From Bacillota bacterium (lineage in GTDB: Bacteria; Bacillota; Limnochordia; Darwinibacteriales; DTU012), in NCBI GenBank assembly GCA_012520795.1, contig JAAYNP010000047.1, forward strand, positions 1-64,000: a stretch of DNA of 64,000 bases. The letters are read 5' to 3'. The notes beneath the pieces are model-generated. The model worked only from the letters and a program-made list of their open reading frames with translations. It did not search any database and was not told the DNA's origin. The translations under genes and the position numbers were made by a program. This document shows positions 8,660 to 17,304 of the stretch, in pieces. Each line of letters opens with the position of its first letter. The first letter of the stretch is position 1.

Positions 8660-11179
8660 ATGAACAGATTATGTCTGTGGGCGGCAATTCTTTTTCTAGG
8701 ATTAGGAATGGGGTGTGATTCTGTGAGTACAGAAACCAGTGCGGGAACCGGCATATTGCAGATCCATGCGGACAAACAAGGAGCTGCCATTAGCGATATT
8801 CTCTACGGTGTCTTTTTCGAAGATATCAATCACGGCGCCGACGGCGGTTTGCATGCGGAAATGGTGCGAAACCGTTCGTTCGAATTCAGCAGGGCGGACG
8901 GGGCCGGCATGCACGGTTTGACAGCCTGGAGCCTTGTCCAGCGCGGCGGCGGGCGTGCTTCCATCAGAGTAGGCAATCAAGAGCCGCTCAACAATGGGAA
9001 CAGAAACTATCTTGTAATTGAGCTTGCAGCTGAGGAAGGTCTGGCCGGTGTGCGCAATTCCGGGTACAACTTGGGCCTGCATCTGGAAGCGGGCAAGAGT
9101 TATCTGTTCTCGTTTTATGCCCGGCGGACCGAGGATTTTGACAAGCCGTTCAAGATCACCTTGGAAAACCCGGCGGGAACTGTCTATGCGGATGCGTCGA
9201 TTATCGTTGATTCCACCGGATGGAAGAAATACACAGCCCGGCTAACCGCCAGCGGCAGCACGGTAACGGGCCGCCTGGTAGTCGTGACATCCGGGACCGA
9301 TACGGTTAATCTCGACATGGTTTCTCTCTATCCGGAGGATACCTTTATGGGTTTGCCCATACGGGCTGATATTGCCCGGATGATCGCTGATCTCAAACCT
9401 GCCTTTTTCCGGTTCCCGGGCGGCTGTATTGTTCATGCCGGTTCTTACAGGGAAGATGCACCTTACAGGGTTTACCGCTGGAAGGATACCATTGGGGACC
9501 CGGCTCAAAGGCCGGAGAGCGCCAGCATGTGGGCGGCAAACCATCAATCCTTCGGCCTGGGCTTCTATGAGTACTTCCTCTTTGCGGAAGCGATTGGCGC
9601 AACTCCCATTCCCCACGTAACCGCCGGTATCGATCCTCACGAGGTCCCCGGCGAGAGGGGAGCTTGGTATGTCGTACCACTGCGTCAGATGCAGGAGTGG
9701 ATCGACAATGCCCTGGATCTGATTGAATTCGCCAATGGGGATGTGACTACGAAATGGGGCGCCATCAGGGCTGAATTGGGGCATCCGGAACCGTTCAACC
9801 TGAAATACATCGGCATAGGCAATGAAGACATCGGCAGCGATTATTCCCAGCGGTTCGTCCTGTTCCAAAAGGCGATCAAGGAGAAATACCCGGATATCCA
9901 AGTCATATCGTCCAGCGGCCCTTGGTCTCAGGGCTGGGAGTTTGACTACGGCTGGCAGTTTTCCAAAGAAGCAGGCGCCGATGTCGTCGATGAGCATTTT
10001 TATAATGATCCCAACTGGTTTTTGGAAAACTGGCGCCGCTATGACAGCTATGACCGGAGCGGCCCCAAAGTGTTCATCGGTGAATACGCATCCAAAGGCA
10101 ACACATTCTACAACGCCTTGGCGGAAGCAGCATTCATGACCGGCATTGAACGCAACGGAGATGTTGTGGCCATGGCGTCATACGCACCGCTGCTGGCCAA
10201 TGTGGATTATCTCAACTGGACACCGGACTTGATTTGGTTCAACAACCACCAGGTCTACGGCACACCCAACTACTACGTACAGCAGATGTTTTCCCACAAC
10301 AAGGGGGACGTGGTTATTCCCAGCACTTTCACCGGGACTGTTGGGGAGCTTGCAGAACCGGAACCAATCAGGGGTGCCATCGGCCTGTCCACATGGAACA
10401 CCCAGGCGAAATTCACTGATGTGAAGGTAATCGACAATGAAACCGGAGCTGTATTGTTCAGCGACGATTTCGCCGATGCATCCCAGTGGCAGGCCAAAGG
10501 CGGGAATTGGTGCATCGCCGACGGTTGGTATGTCCAAAAGGGCAGCGGGACTGATCTGCGGGCCTACGTCGGTGATGAGGACTGGTCCAACTACACCCTG
10601 ACATTGAAGGCCGCCAAACTGAGCGGCGCTGAGGGGTTCCTGATCATGTTCGGGCGCAGGGATGACCACAACTACTATTGGTGGAATATCGGCGGCTGGA
10701 ACAATACCCAGCATGCCATTGAAAAAGCCGTCAACAGTTCCCGGGGACCGGTGATCAGCAGGGGTGACACTCCCATTCAGATCGGCCGCGAATACGACAT
10801 CAAGATTGTGATGGAAGGACGCAGGATCCGCTGCTATCTTGACGGGCGCTTGGTTCATGATTATTATGACGGGCCCAAACAGGTGGAGCCGCTCTATTAT
10901 GTAACATCCAAAGACCTGGAAACAGGCGACTTGATCCTTAAGGCGGTCAACACTTTAGGCAGCCCCATGGAAACCCGGATAGTGGTTGACGGTGTTGAAC
11001 AGGTTGAACCTGAGGCTGCCGTGATTTGCCTTACAGCCGACAAACTCGATGCGGTCAATTCATTCCAGAAACCGGACAATGTAACAACGGCCACCAAACA
11101 GATCACAGGGGTGAGTACAGATTTTGCTTATACATTCCCTTCCTATTCTGTTACCATCATGCGCTTAAAGGCGAAATAA
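8660..11179 (+). CDS. Exported GH51 alpha-L-arabinofuranosidase with inserted beta-sandwich module
   Basis: Predicted to remove alpha-L-arabinofuranosyl side groups from arabinan or arabinoxylan. The 839-residue protein starts with a lipoprotein-like signal ending LGMGC (Cys19); the lipobox is imperfect. An N-terminal carbohydrate-binding-like region (about 70-220) precedes the GH51 barrel. The acid/base is Glu389 in GIGNED and the nucleophile Glu475 in FIGEYA. The all-beta C-terminal domain is interrupted by a module of roughly 180 residues (about 570-750) that resembles a LamG/DUF1080 beta-sandwich. The ATG at 8660 was chosen because GGAGGAG lies 6 bases upstream; in-frame ATGs at 8639 and 8645 precede it. 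Many GH51 enzymes are cytoplasmic, so export is notable. It acts beside the GH127 gene. Confidence 0.88.
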   Translation: MNRLCLWAAILFLGLGMGCDSVSTETSAGTGILQIHADKQGAAISDILYGVFFEDINHGADGGLHAEMVRNRSFEFSRADGAGMHGLTAWSLVQRGGGRASIRVGNQEPLNNGNRNYLVIELAAEEGLAGVRNSGYNLGLHLEAGKSYLFSFYARRTEDFDKPFKITLENPAGTVYADASIIVDSTGWKKYTARLTASGSTVTGRLVVVTSGTDTVNLDMVSLYPEDTFMGLPIRADIARMIADLKPAFFRFPGGCIVHAGSYREDAPYRVYRWKDTIGDPAQRPESASMWAANHQSFGLGFYEYFLFAEAIGATPIPHVTAGIDPHEVPGERGAWYVVPLRQMQEWIDNALDLIEFANGDVTTKWGAIRAELGHPEPFNLKYIGIGNEDIGSDYSQRFVLFQKAIKEKYPDIQVISSSGPWSQGWEFDYGWQFSKEAGADVVDEHFYNDPNWFLENWRRYDSYDRSGPKVFIGEYASKGNTFYNALAEAAFMTGIERNGDVVAMASYAPLLANVDYLNWTPDLIWFNNHQVYGTPNYYVQQMFSHNKGDVVIPSTFTGTVGELAEPEPIRGAIGLSTWNTQAKFTDVKVIDNETGAVLFSDDFADASQWQAKGGNWCIADGWYVQKGSGTDLRAYVGDEDWSNYTLTLKAAKLSGAEGFLIMFGRRDDHNYYWWNIGGWNNTQHAIEKAVNSSRGPVISRGDTPIQIGREYDIKIVMEGRRIRCYLDGRLVHDYYDGPKQVEPLYYVTSKDLETGDLILKAVNTLGSPMETRIVVDGVEQVEPEAAVICLTADKLDAVNSFQKPDNVTTATKQITGVSTDFAYTFPSYSVTIMRLKAK

Positions 11180-11211
11180 AGGCAGGCAGGCCGCTTGGTG
11201 GCAGTTGAGGC

Positions 11212-11236
11212 AAGGCCGGGCAACCGGCCTTTTCTT
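11212..11236 (+). terminator. Rho-independent terminator after the glycosidase pair
   Basis: AAGGCCGG (11212-11219) pairs with CCGGCCTT (11224-11231) across a GCAA loop, followed by TTTCTT. Confidence 0.8.
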
Positions 11237-11252
11237 AATGCTTTTTATGGGC

Positions 11253-11280
11253 ATAACCACCCATCCTCTTCTCATATTTA
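11253..11280 (+). promoter_or_regulatory. Candidate sigma-E-type promoter of spoIID
   Basis: ATA (11253-11255) is separated by 17 bases from CATATTTA (11273-11280), which matches the sporulation sigma-E pattern ATA-16/18-CATANNNT at all but the last position. spoIID is a classical sigma-E gene in B. subtilis. The element is short and degenerate, so chance is possible. Confidence 0.45.
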
Positions 11281-11302
11281 TGGGAAGTAGGGTGGTGCTC
11301 AC

Positions 11303-12253
11303 ATGAGGCGCAGAATAAGGCGGAAGCGGCTTGTCCTTTTCAAATGGATCACTGCCATTGCCTTGATCCTGTTGGGGATTCCATTGCTTTTTATATATGG
11401 GGTGAGAATACCCTGGAAGGCAAGGCATGTACCTATGATCAATCTTTGGGATGTTGAAACCTCCCGGCTGCTCACCATGACCCTGGATGAATATGTCAAA
11501 GGGGTCGTGGCTGCCGAGATGCCTGCCCATTTTCACCTGGAAGCCCTCAAGGCCCAGGCGGTGGTAGCCCGCACCTATGCTTACCAAAGGATTGTCAACA
11601 ATATCCGGGTTTCCGATCATCCCGAAGCCCATTTGTCCACCGACTATACCACCGGCCAGGCCTGGGTTTCCACTGAAGAGCTGAAATCCCGGTGGGGCTT
11701 GGTGGATTATTTGATCAATTGGAGGAAAATCAATCAGGCTGTGGCCCAAACGCAAGGGATCATCGCCACTTACCAGGGCAAACCAATCCTGGCGGTGTAT
11801 CATTCCACCAGCGGCGGCAGGACTGAGAACTCTGAACATTACTGGTCAGAGGCTCTCCCGTATCTGCGGAGCGTGGCTGATCCTTACGGCAATCATTCGC
11901 CGTATTATTATACAACTGCCGTTTTCAGTGCCCCGGAGTTCATGCAGCTGATGGAAGTGAGTTCAGTGGGCAGGGTTCAAGTGCTTGAACGCTATCCGTC
12001 AGGAAGAGTAAAGACCATGGAATCGGGGAACAAGTGGTTCAGCGGCAGGGATGTGAGACAGCGCCTGGGGCTGCGGTCCACATGGTTTACAGTCAGTGTG
12101 TCCGGAGATAAAATCCAGTTTGCAGTATGGGGTTATGGGCATGGTGTGGGCATGAGCCAGTACGGTGCAGACGGAATGGCTCGAGCCGGGTATGATTACC
12201 GCCAAATCCTCCAATACTACTATCAGGGTATCTCGTTGGATAAGCTGTATTGA
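11303..12253 (+). CDS. spoIID: SpoIID family lytic transglycosylase (stage II sporulation protein D)
   Basis: Peptidoglycan hydrolase of the engulfment machinery: SpoIID cleaves glycan strands after SpoIIP removes stem peptides. The 316-residue protein has an N-terminal membrane anchor (about 15-37) and a full SpoIID/LytB domain with the family motifs MTLDEYVKGVVAAEMP, LKAQAVVARTYA, HSTSGG and GYGHGVGMSQYGA near the end. The ATG at 11303 follows a weak AGGGTGGTG ribosome site. spoIIP, its partner, lies at 46451. Another SpoIID-family member, such as the SpoIID-like protein of a cortex pathway, cannot be ruled out. Confidence 0.9.
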   Translation: MRRRIRRKRLVLFKWITAIALILLGIPLLFIYGVRIPWKARHVPMINLWDVETSRLLTMTLDEYVKGVVAAEMPAHFHLEALKAQAVVARTYAYQRIVNNIRVSDHPEAHLSTDYTTGQAWVSTEELKSRWGLVDYLINWRKINQAVAQTQGIIATYQGKPILAVYHSTSGGRTENSEHYWSEALPYLRSVADPYGNHSPYYYTTAVFSAPEFMQLMEVSSVGRVQVLERYPSGRVKTMESGNKWFSGRDVRQRLGLRSTWFTVSVSGDKIQFAVWGYGHGVGMSQYGADGMARAGYDYRQILQYYYQGISLDKLY

Positions 12254-12272
12254 GGGTGGAGGAGGTATACTG

Positions 12273-12482
12273 TTGCCTTACAAAGATTACGATTACGAAC
12301 TGTACAGACATGAACTGGAAGATCAACTTAATTCCGGCTTGGAGTGGGATGAGAGCCCTGAACATTATGAAAGGTGGCAGGATTGGGACAGGAAGGCTAT
12401 CCACAGGCCAAATCTGGAGCTGGCAAAGGAACTCACCATGATTTCTGTTCCCCACAAAACGAGGCGGTTTAGAAAACCTTGA
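12273..12482 (+). CDS. Small acidic hypothetical protein
   Basis: A 69-residue frame starting with TTG, 7 bases after GGAGGAGG (12258-12265), which is the best ribosome site nearby. The protein is rich in Tyr, Asp, Glu and Trp in its first half (PYKDYDYELYRHELEDQL, ESPEHYERWQDWDRK) and ends basic (KTRRFRKP). No family is recognised and no membrane segment is seen. It begins 20 bases after spoIID, so it is probably co-transcribed and could have a sporulation role; that is inference from position alone. Its stop codon lies inside the -35 of the cysK promoter. Confidence 0.6.
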   Translation: MPYKDYDYELYRHELEDQLNSGLEWDESPEHYERWQDWDRKAIHRPNLELAKELTMISVPHKTRRFRKP

Positions 12483-12508
12483 CAGCTGTCAGTCAAGAAA
12501 CCTACAAT
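12479..12508 (+). promoter_or_regulatory. Sigma-A-type promoter of cysK
   Basis: TTGACA (12479-12484) and TACAAT (12503-12508) with an 18-base spacer. The -35 contains the TGA stop codon of the preceding small gene. Confidence 0.65.
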
Positions 12509-12528
12509 AGCCTCAAGGAGGGAGACGA

Positions 12529-13449
12529 ATGCGAACGGTGAACAGTATTCTGGATTTGGTAGGGCAGACTCCCTTGGTCAGGCTTAACCGGATCATCAAA
12601 CCGGGTTCAGCGCAAATCTGGGCGAAACTGGAATCGTACAACCCTGCCGGCAGTGTCAAGGACAGAATTGCTTTAAGCATGATTCGAGCTGCGCTGAAGG
12701 ATGGGCGGCTTACGAGCGGGGGTGTCGTGGTAGAGCCGACGAGCGGCAATACAGGGATTGGCCTGGCGATGGTCTGTGCCGCCCTGGGCTTCAAACTGAT
12801 CATATGCATGCCTGATACGATGTCTGTTGAACGGCGCAAGCTTTTACAGGCCTATGGAGCCGAACTGGTCCTGACGCCCGGCAGCGAAGGCATGAGGGGA
12901 GCGATCCGCCGCGCCATGGAGATTGCTGCGGATACTCCAGGTGCCTTTATGCCGCAGCAGTTTGAAAACCCGGCCAATCCGGAGATCCACCGCCAAACCA
13001 CCGCTGTTGAAATCCTGCAGCAGACTGAAGGAAAGCTGGATGCAGTCGTAGCGGGAATTGGCACAGGAGGGACCGTTACCGGGGTAGGTGAGGTGGTTAA
13101 GCGGCAGCTGCCCCATGTAAAGGTGATTGCGGTAGAACCTGACAACTCACCTGTCTTGTCCGGAGGCCAGCCAGGGCCCCACCGGATCCAGGGCATTGGC
13201 GCCGGATTCGTTCCCAAGGTGTTGAACACGGCAGTGTACGATCGAGTGATCCGGGTTCAGGACAGCGATGCGATCACAACTGCGGGACGGCTGGCCAAAG
13301 AGGAAGGGATTCTGGCCGGCATCTCCTCAGGGGCTGCCGCTTATGCGGCGCTGCAGACAGCAGAAATACTGGGCCCCGACAAGAAGGTTGTTGTCATCCT
13401 TCCTGACACAGGAGAACGGTACTTGAGTATACCGGATATGTTCAGCTAG
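12529..13449 (+). CDS. cysK: Cysteine synthase (O-acetylserine sulfhydrylase)
   Basis: Pyridoxal-phosphate enzyme that makes cysteine from O-acetylserine and sulfide in the cytoplasm. The 306-residue length is standard. The cofactor lysine is Lys44 in NPAGSVKDRI, the substrate loop TSGNTGI is present, and the phosphate-binding GTGGT segment lies near residue 180. The ATG at 12529 follows AAGGAGGG. It has its own promoter and a terminator after it, so it is a single-gene unit inserted in the block between the SPOR gene and maf. Confidence 0.96.
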   Translation: MRTVNSILDLVGQTPLVRLNRIIKPGSAQIWAKLESYNPAGSVKDRIALSMIRAALKDGRLTSGGVVVEPTSGNTGIGLAMVCAALGFKLIICMPDTMSVERRKLLQAYGAELVLTPGSEGMRGAIRRAMEIAADTPGAFMPQQFENPANPEIHRQTTAVEILQQTEGKLDAVVAGIGTGGTVTGVGEVVKRQLPHVKVIAVEPDNSPVLSGGQPGPHRIQGIGAGFVPKVLNTAVYDRVIRVQDSDAITTAGRLAKEEGILAGISSGAAAYAALQTAEILGPDKKVVVILPDTGERYLSIPDMFS

Positions 13450-13469
13450 GCGAGAGAGGGCAGGTTCGC

Positions 13470-13509
13470 GAGGGGACACGTTCATGAAAGAACAGGTTCC
13501 CTCTTTTTT
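13470..13509 (+). terminator. Rho-independent terminator after cysK
   Basis: A 14-base imperfect inverted repeat (13470-13483 / 13490-13503) with a 6-base loop, followed by six T residues. Confidence 0.85.
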
Positions 13510-13587
13510 GTGATCATTTCTTGGAGGAAAATCTGTGCTGATCCGGAAATCTAACAAGAGATTGCGAAGTCGAGGGGCCGTGAAACC

Positions 13588-14172
13588 ATGAAGATTATTT
13601 TGGCGTCCAAATCGCAGCGGAGAATTGACCTACTCAAACAGTTCGGCCTTGAGTTTCAAGCCCACGCAGCCAATATTCCTGAATCATCAGCGCAGACACC
13701 TGAGGAGACTGTGGCACACAATGCATACTTGAAGACCAAGGCTGTACTGGCCCAATTTCCCGGCAGTCTGGTAATCGGGGCGGACACGGTTGTTGCCTTG
13801 TATGATCAGATTCTGGGCAAGCCCCGCAGCCAACAGGAAGCCCATGCCATTCTGCGCCTTTTGAGCGGCAGGAAACACCGGGTCTTAACCGGTGTATCCC
13901 TGCTTTCGGCTAACCGGGAACGAAGCTTCTATGTATCCACAGATGTTTACATCCGCAAGCTCGAAGATTACGAAATCCGCACATATGTTGAGACGCAGGA
14001 ACCATTTGATAAAGCGGGTGGATATGCCATTCAAGGAATTGGCGGCGCTTTTGTCGAAAACATATCAGGATGTTTTTATAACGTGGTCGGATTGCCGATG
14101 CCGAGATTATTGTTGGAACTGCGCACTTTTGGAATCGACGTCTTTGCCCGGGGGGACGGCAAGGAGGAATAG
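13588..14172 (+). CDS. maf: Maf family nucleotide pyrophosphatase
   Basis: House-cleaning enzyme that hydrolyses dTTP/UTP or modified nucleoside triphosphates to monophosphates. The 194 residues begin with the family signature ILASKSQRR and contain the conserved IGADTVV segment (about 66-72), GKP, and FDKAGGYAIQG. Start ATG 13588; only a weak ribosome site (GAGGGG) precedes it. maf-radC-mreB is the conserved order in Bacillota. In B. subtilis Maf also affects septation and DNA uptake. Confidence 0.95.
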   Translation: MKIILASKSQRRIDLLKQFGLEFQAHAANIPESSAQTPEETVAHNAYLKTKAVLAQFPGSLVIGADTVVALYDQILGKPRSQQEAHAILRLLSGRKHRVLTGVSLLSANRERSFYVSTDVYIRKLEDYEIRTYVETQEPFDKAGGYAIQGIGGAFVENISGCFYNVVGLPMPRLLLELRTFGIDVFARGDGKEE

Positions 14173-14173
14173 C

Positions 14174-14860
14174 GTGAGTTACACTGTCATGATCAAAGAC
14201 TTGCCCCTTCAGGAACGGCCGCGGGAAAGACTGATGCAATATGGCCCGGAGTATCTGTCAAACCGGGAGCTGTTGGCTATTTTGCTGCAGACAGGGACCC
14301 AGAACCAGTCCGTGTTCGGTTTGGTGGATCAGCTAATTGCTCATTTCGGCTCGCTGCGGGATCTGGCCTGTGCCACCTGTGAGGAAATGGCTGCCATCAA
14401 GGGGATCGGCCTAGCAAAAGCCGCACAGGTGCTGGCCGCTTTTGAACTGGCCAAGCGGCTGAGCAACGCGAGCCTGGAAGTGCGAGAAGTGATCCACAGC
14501 CCACAGGATGCTGCGTCAATCGTGATCAATGAAATGAGTCTGCTCGATCGAGAGCATTTTGTGATCTTAATGCTCAATACAAAGCACGCGGTTATTGCCA
14601 GGAAGGTGGTTTCCATCGGCCACCTCAACGCTTCCCTGGTGCATCCACGGGAGCTGTTTAAAGATGTGATCAAAAAAAGCAGTGCGGCAGTGATTTTGGT
14701 TCATAACCACCCCAGTGGGGATCCAACCCCCAGCGACGAAGATATCACTGTAACAAAACGGTTGTGCGAAGCCGGAGAGTTGTTGGGGATTAGAGTCCTG
14801 GATCACATAATTGTCGCAGGTAAACGTTACTTGAGTTTTCGCGAGCAGGGTTTAATCTAA
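14174..14860 (+). CDS. radC: RadC family JAMM-domain protein (UPF0758)
   Basis: A 228-residue protein with an N-terminal helix-hairpin-helix region ([14 protein letters not shown]) and a C-terminal JAMM/MPN-like metalloprotease fold. The metal-ligand motif [14 protein letters not shown] gives His177, His179 and Asp190. The biochemical role remains unsettled: it was once thought a repair protein. The GTG at 14174 was chosen because AGGAGG lies 7 bases upstream, within the end of maf, so the two are tightly coupled; the frame is open much further upstream but overlaps maf. Confidence 0.93.
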   Translation: MSYTVMIKDLPLQERPRERLMQYGPEYLSNRELLAILLQTGTQNQSVFGLVDQLIAHFGSLRDLACATCEEMAAIKGIGLAKAAQVLAAFELAKRLSNASLEVREVIHSPQDAASIVINEMSLLDREHFVILMLNTKHAVIARKVVSIGHLNASLVHPRELFKDVIKKSSAAVILVHNHPSGDPTPSDEDITVTKRLCEAGELLGIRVLDHIIVAGKRYLSFREQGLI

Positions 14861-14894
14861 GTACAATAGGGACAAGCTGAAAGGAGATACAAAC

Positions 14895-15914
14895 ATGTTT
14901 GGTCGCTTAGGAAGAGACATTGGGATTGATTTGGGAACAGCAAACACATTGGTCTATGTACGGGGCCGCGGGATTGTGATTGATGAGCCGTCAGTGCTGG
15001 CCCGGGATCAGGAAACCAAAGAAATCCTGGCTGTTGGGAACAAAGCGAAAGAAATGGTGGGCCGGACACCGGGCAATATTGTCGCAATCAGGCCCTTGCG
15101 CGATGGAGTGATCGCCGATTTTGACACAACCGAGCGGATGCTCCGGGACTTCTTGATCAAAGCCAACAGAAGGATGGGTTGGATACGGCCGCGTGTAGTG
15201 ATTGCTGTCCCTTCCGGCGTTACCGAAGTGGAAAAACGGGCGGTCATTGATTCGGCGATCTTCGCAGGAGCCAAAGATGCACGGGTGATTGAGGAGCCCA
15301 TGGCCGCAGCCATTGGTGTCGGGCTGCCGGTACAGGAGCCCACGGGCAATATGATTGTAGATATCGGCGGCGGCACCACCGAAGTGGCTGTGATCTCCCT
15401 GGGAGGCATTGTGGCTCACCGTTCCATCAGAATCGGGGGCGATGAAATGGATGATGCAATCATCCAACATATTCGCCGCCACTACAATCTTTTGATTGGC
15501 GAGCGGACGGCGGAGACAATCAAAAAGACGATCGGTACAGCTTGTCCCCAAGAAATGGAGAGTTCATTGGAGGTGCGGGGCCGCGATCTGGTGACCGGGC
15601 TGCCGAAGACCATCACCATCACATCAGAAGAAGTGCGGGAAGCATTGGCGGAACCGGTAGCCAGTATTGTGGAGGGCGTCAAGGTGACACTGGAGCAGAC
15701 CCCGCCGGAACTGGCGGCAGATATCATGGACCGGGGTATTGTGATGGCCGGGGGCGGAGCCCTCTTGACAGGCCTCGATCAGTTGATTGCCAGTGAAACG
15801 GGGATGCCGGTCCATGTGACTGAAGAACCGTTACAAGCTGTGGTGGAAGGTACCGGGCTGGTGCTTGAACACTACGATTTGCTGCAGCGGATCATGCTTG
15901 GGCCGAAACGGTAA
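14895..15914 (+). CDS. mreB: Rod shape-determining protein MreB
   Basis: Bacterial actin homologue that forms membrane-bound filaments and guides the elongation machinery (MreC, MreD, PBP2, RodA). The 339 residues show the actin-fold nucleotide motifs [13 protein letters not shown] (phosphate 1), [16 protein letters not shown] (phosphate 2) and the late VMAGGGALL adenosine motif. ATG 14895 follows AAAGGAG. It heads mreBCD-mrdA, all closely spaced. MreB and its paralogue Mbl cannot be told apart here by eye. Confidence 0.96.
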   Translation: MFGRLGRDIGIDLGTANTLVYVRGRGIVIDEPSVLARDQETKEILAVGNKAKEMVGRTPGNIVAIRPLRDGVIADFDTTERMLRDFLIKANRRMGWIRPRVVIAVPSGVTEVEKRAVIDSAIFAGAKDARVIEEPMAAAIGVGLPVQEPTGNMIVDIGGGTTEVAVISLGGIVAHRSIRIGGDEMDDAIIQHIRRHYNLLIGERTAETIKKTIGTACPQEMESSLEVRGRDLVTGLPKTITITSEEVREALAEPVASIVEGVKVTLEQTPPELAADIMDRGIVMAGGGALLTGLDQLIASETGMPVHVTEEPLQAVVEGTGLVLEHYDLLQRIMLGPKR

Positions 15915-15940
15915 GCAGAGAAGATGGTTGAGGAGGTGAA

Positions 15941-16771
15941 GTGGTATTGTCCCGAAAGACCAGGCGCGCCAGGGTGATCGTACTCCTAATCATGATCGTT
16001 GCCATCGCCGGGAGTATCCACTTTACCTCTCGCTCCCGTTCCCAGATAACCGTCGTCGAGCAGGCGGTCCGTGATCTTTTAGCACCGCTGCAGACGCTTT
16101 TTATGCGCTTGTCCCGTACAGTCCATTCTTTTGTGGCCTTATTGGGGCAGATCAGCAGTTTGCAGCAGGAAAATGCCCAGCTGAAAGCTGAGATCTCCGA
16201 TCTTCAGCGGCAGCTGTCGCAGATGGCCGACTATAAACGGGAAAATGAATGGCTGCGGGAAGCGTTGGAATTCAAAAAAGAAGAATCGTATCAGATGCTG
16301 GTGTGCGAAGTAATCGGCCGATCGCCCACAAATCTGTTCAATACGATCACCATCAACCGCGGCAGCAAAGACGGAGTTACCCAAGGCATGGCAGTCATGT
16401 CCGGCAACGGTGTTGTCGGTACTGTGCAGAGTGTCACTCTCACTACAGCCACAGTGATCTTGGCCACCGACGCCCGCAGTGCGATAGGGGGCATGGTTCA
16501 GCATTTAGGGGATTTGATTCTGATCGAAGGCGATCCCGAGTATTCCGGAATGCTGTTGGCCAAACCCCTGTCCAAGGATGTACAGCTTCAGGTTGGCGAT
16601 ATCCTTGTCACATCGGGGCTGTCGCAGTATTTCCCCAAAGGGCTGCCCATAGGCAAAGTGGTGGAAATTGTCCCCAGCCGCTATCAGTTGTCCTTTACAG
16701 CCTATATCCAGCCTGTCGTGGATTTTGCCAGGCTGGAGTATGTTTTCCTGCTGCTCGGGGATCCAAAGTAG
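15941..16771 (+). CDS. mreC: Rod shape-determining protein MreC
   Basis: Bitopic membrane protein linking MreB to the cell-wall synthases outside. The 276 residues hold one N-terminal membrane segment (about 13-30), a coiled coil (about 62-105) and the extracellular double beta-barrel with the conserved NTITINRGSKDGV and GLPIG segments. The GTG at 15941 is 4 bases after AGGAGG; a TTG six bases later (15947) is an alternative with better spacing. Confidence 0.95.
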   Translation: MVLSRKTRRARVIVLLIMIVAIAGSIHFTSRSRSQITVVEQAVRDLLAPLQTLFMRLSRTVHSFVALLGQISSLQQENAQLKAEISDLQRQLSQMADYKRENEWLREALEFKKEESYQMLVCEVIGRSPTNLFNTITINRGSKDGVTQGMAVMSGNGVVGTVQSVTLTTATVILATDARSAIGGMVQHLGDLILIEGDPEYSGMLLAKPLSKDVQLQVGDILVTSGLSQYFPKGLPIGKVVEIVPSRYQLSFTAYIQPVVDFARLEYVFLLLGDPK

Positions 16772-16781
16772 GTGCAAACAG

Positions 16782-17294
16782 ATGGCAGTTTTAATCTATA
16801 CGGCTATCATTGTCGTGGCTTTAGTGGTCCAGACAACTGTTTTTACCACATGGCCGTTTTTTGTTGTCATTCCTGATTTAATACTGGTGCTGGTTGTCTT
16901 GTTCAGCTTGATCAACGGGCCTGGTTTCGGCGCCAAATCTGGCTTCCTGGCCGGCTTGGGTTTCGATCTGTTTGTCGGTGAGCTGATCGGGCTCCATGCC
17001 CTGACAAAGATGGTGATCGGCTTTACGGTCGGCCTTTTGGCGCTGCGGTTCTATAAGGAAAACTATGTTGTCCCCCTGGTGAGCGTCTTAATCGCCACCG
17101 TCGCTGACCAGTTGTTGTACGGGCTGGGGATGGCCTTTTTTGGTGTGACAGTACCGTTGAAATACCTTGGAGAGCAGGTTTTACTGCCACTGCTGCTGTA
17201 CAATGGGGTCTTATGCCTGCTTTTGTATGTGCGCTTGTATTATTTCAACAAGAAGATCTTCTATTGGGATGAGATTTTCAGGCGATCGAGGTGA
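16782..17294 (+). CDS. mreD: Rod shape-determining protein MreD
   Basis: A 170-residue polytopic membrane protein of the elongation complex, almost entirely hydrophobic with about five predicted membrane spans. Motifs fit the family: PDLILVLVVLFSL, and GAKSGFLAGLGFDLF near residues 45-60. ATG 16782 starts 10 bases after mreC; the frame upstream overlaps mreC and was not used. Confidence 0.92.
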   Translation: MAVLIYTAIIVVALVVQTTVFTTWPFFVVIPDLILVLVVLFSLINGPGFGAKSGFLAGLGFDLFVGELIGLHALTKMVIGFTVGLLALRFYKENYVVPLVSVLIATVADQLLYGLGMAFFGVTVPLKYLGEQVLLPLLLYNGVLCLLLYVRLYYFNKKIFYWDEIFRRSR

Positions 17295-17304
17295 GCACAA
17301 AATC

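Noticed and set aside
13892-14173. Extension of radC 94 codons upstream
   Set aside because: It overlaps maf in another frame and the extra residues do not belong to the RadC family; the GTG at 14174 has a strong ribosome site.
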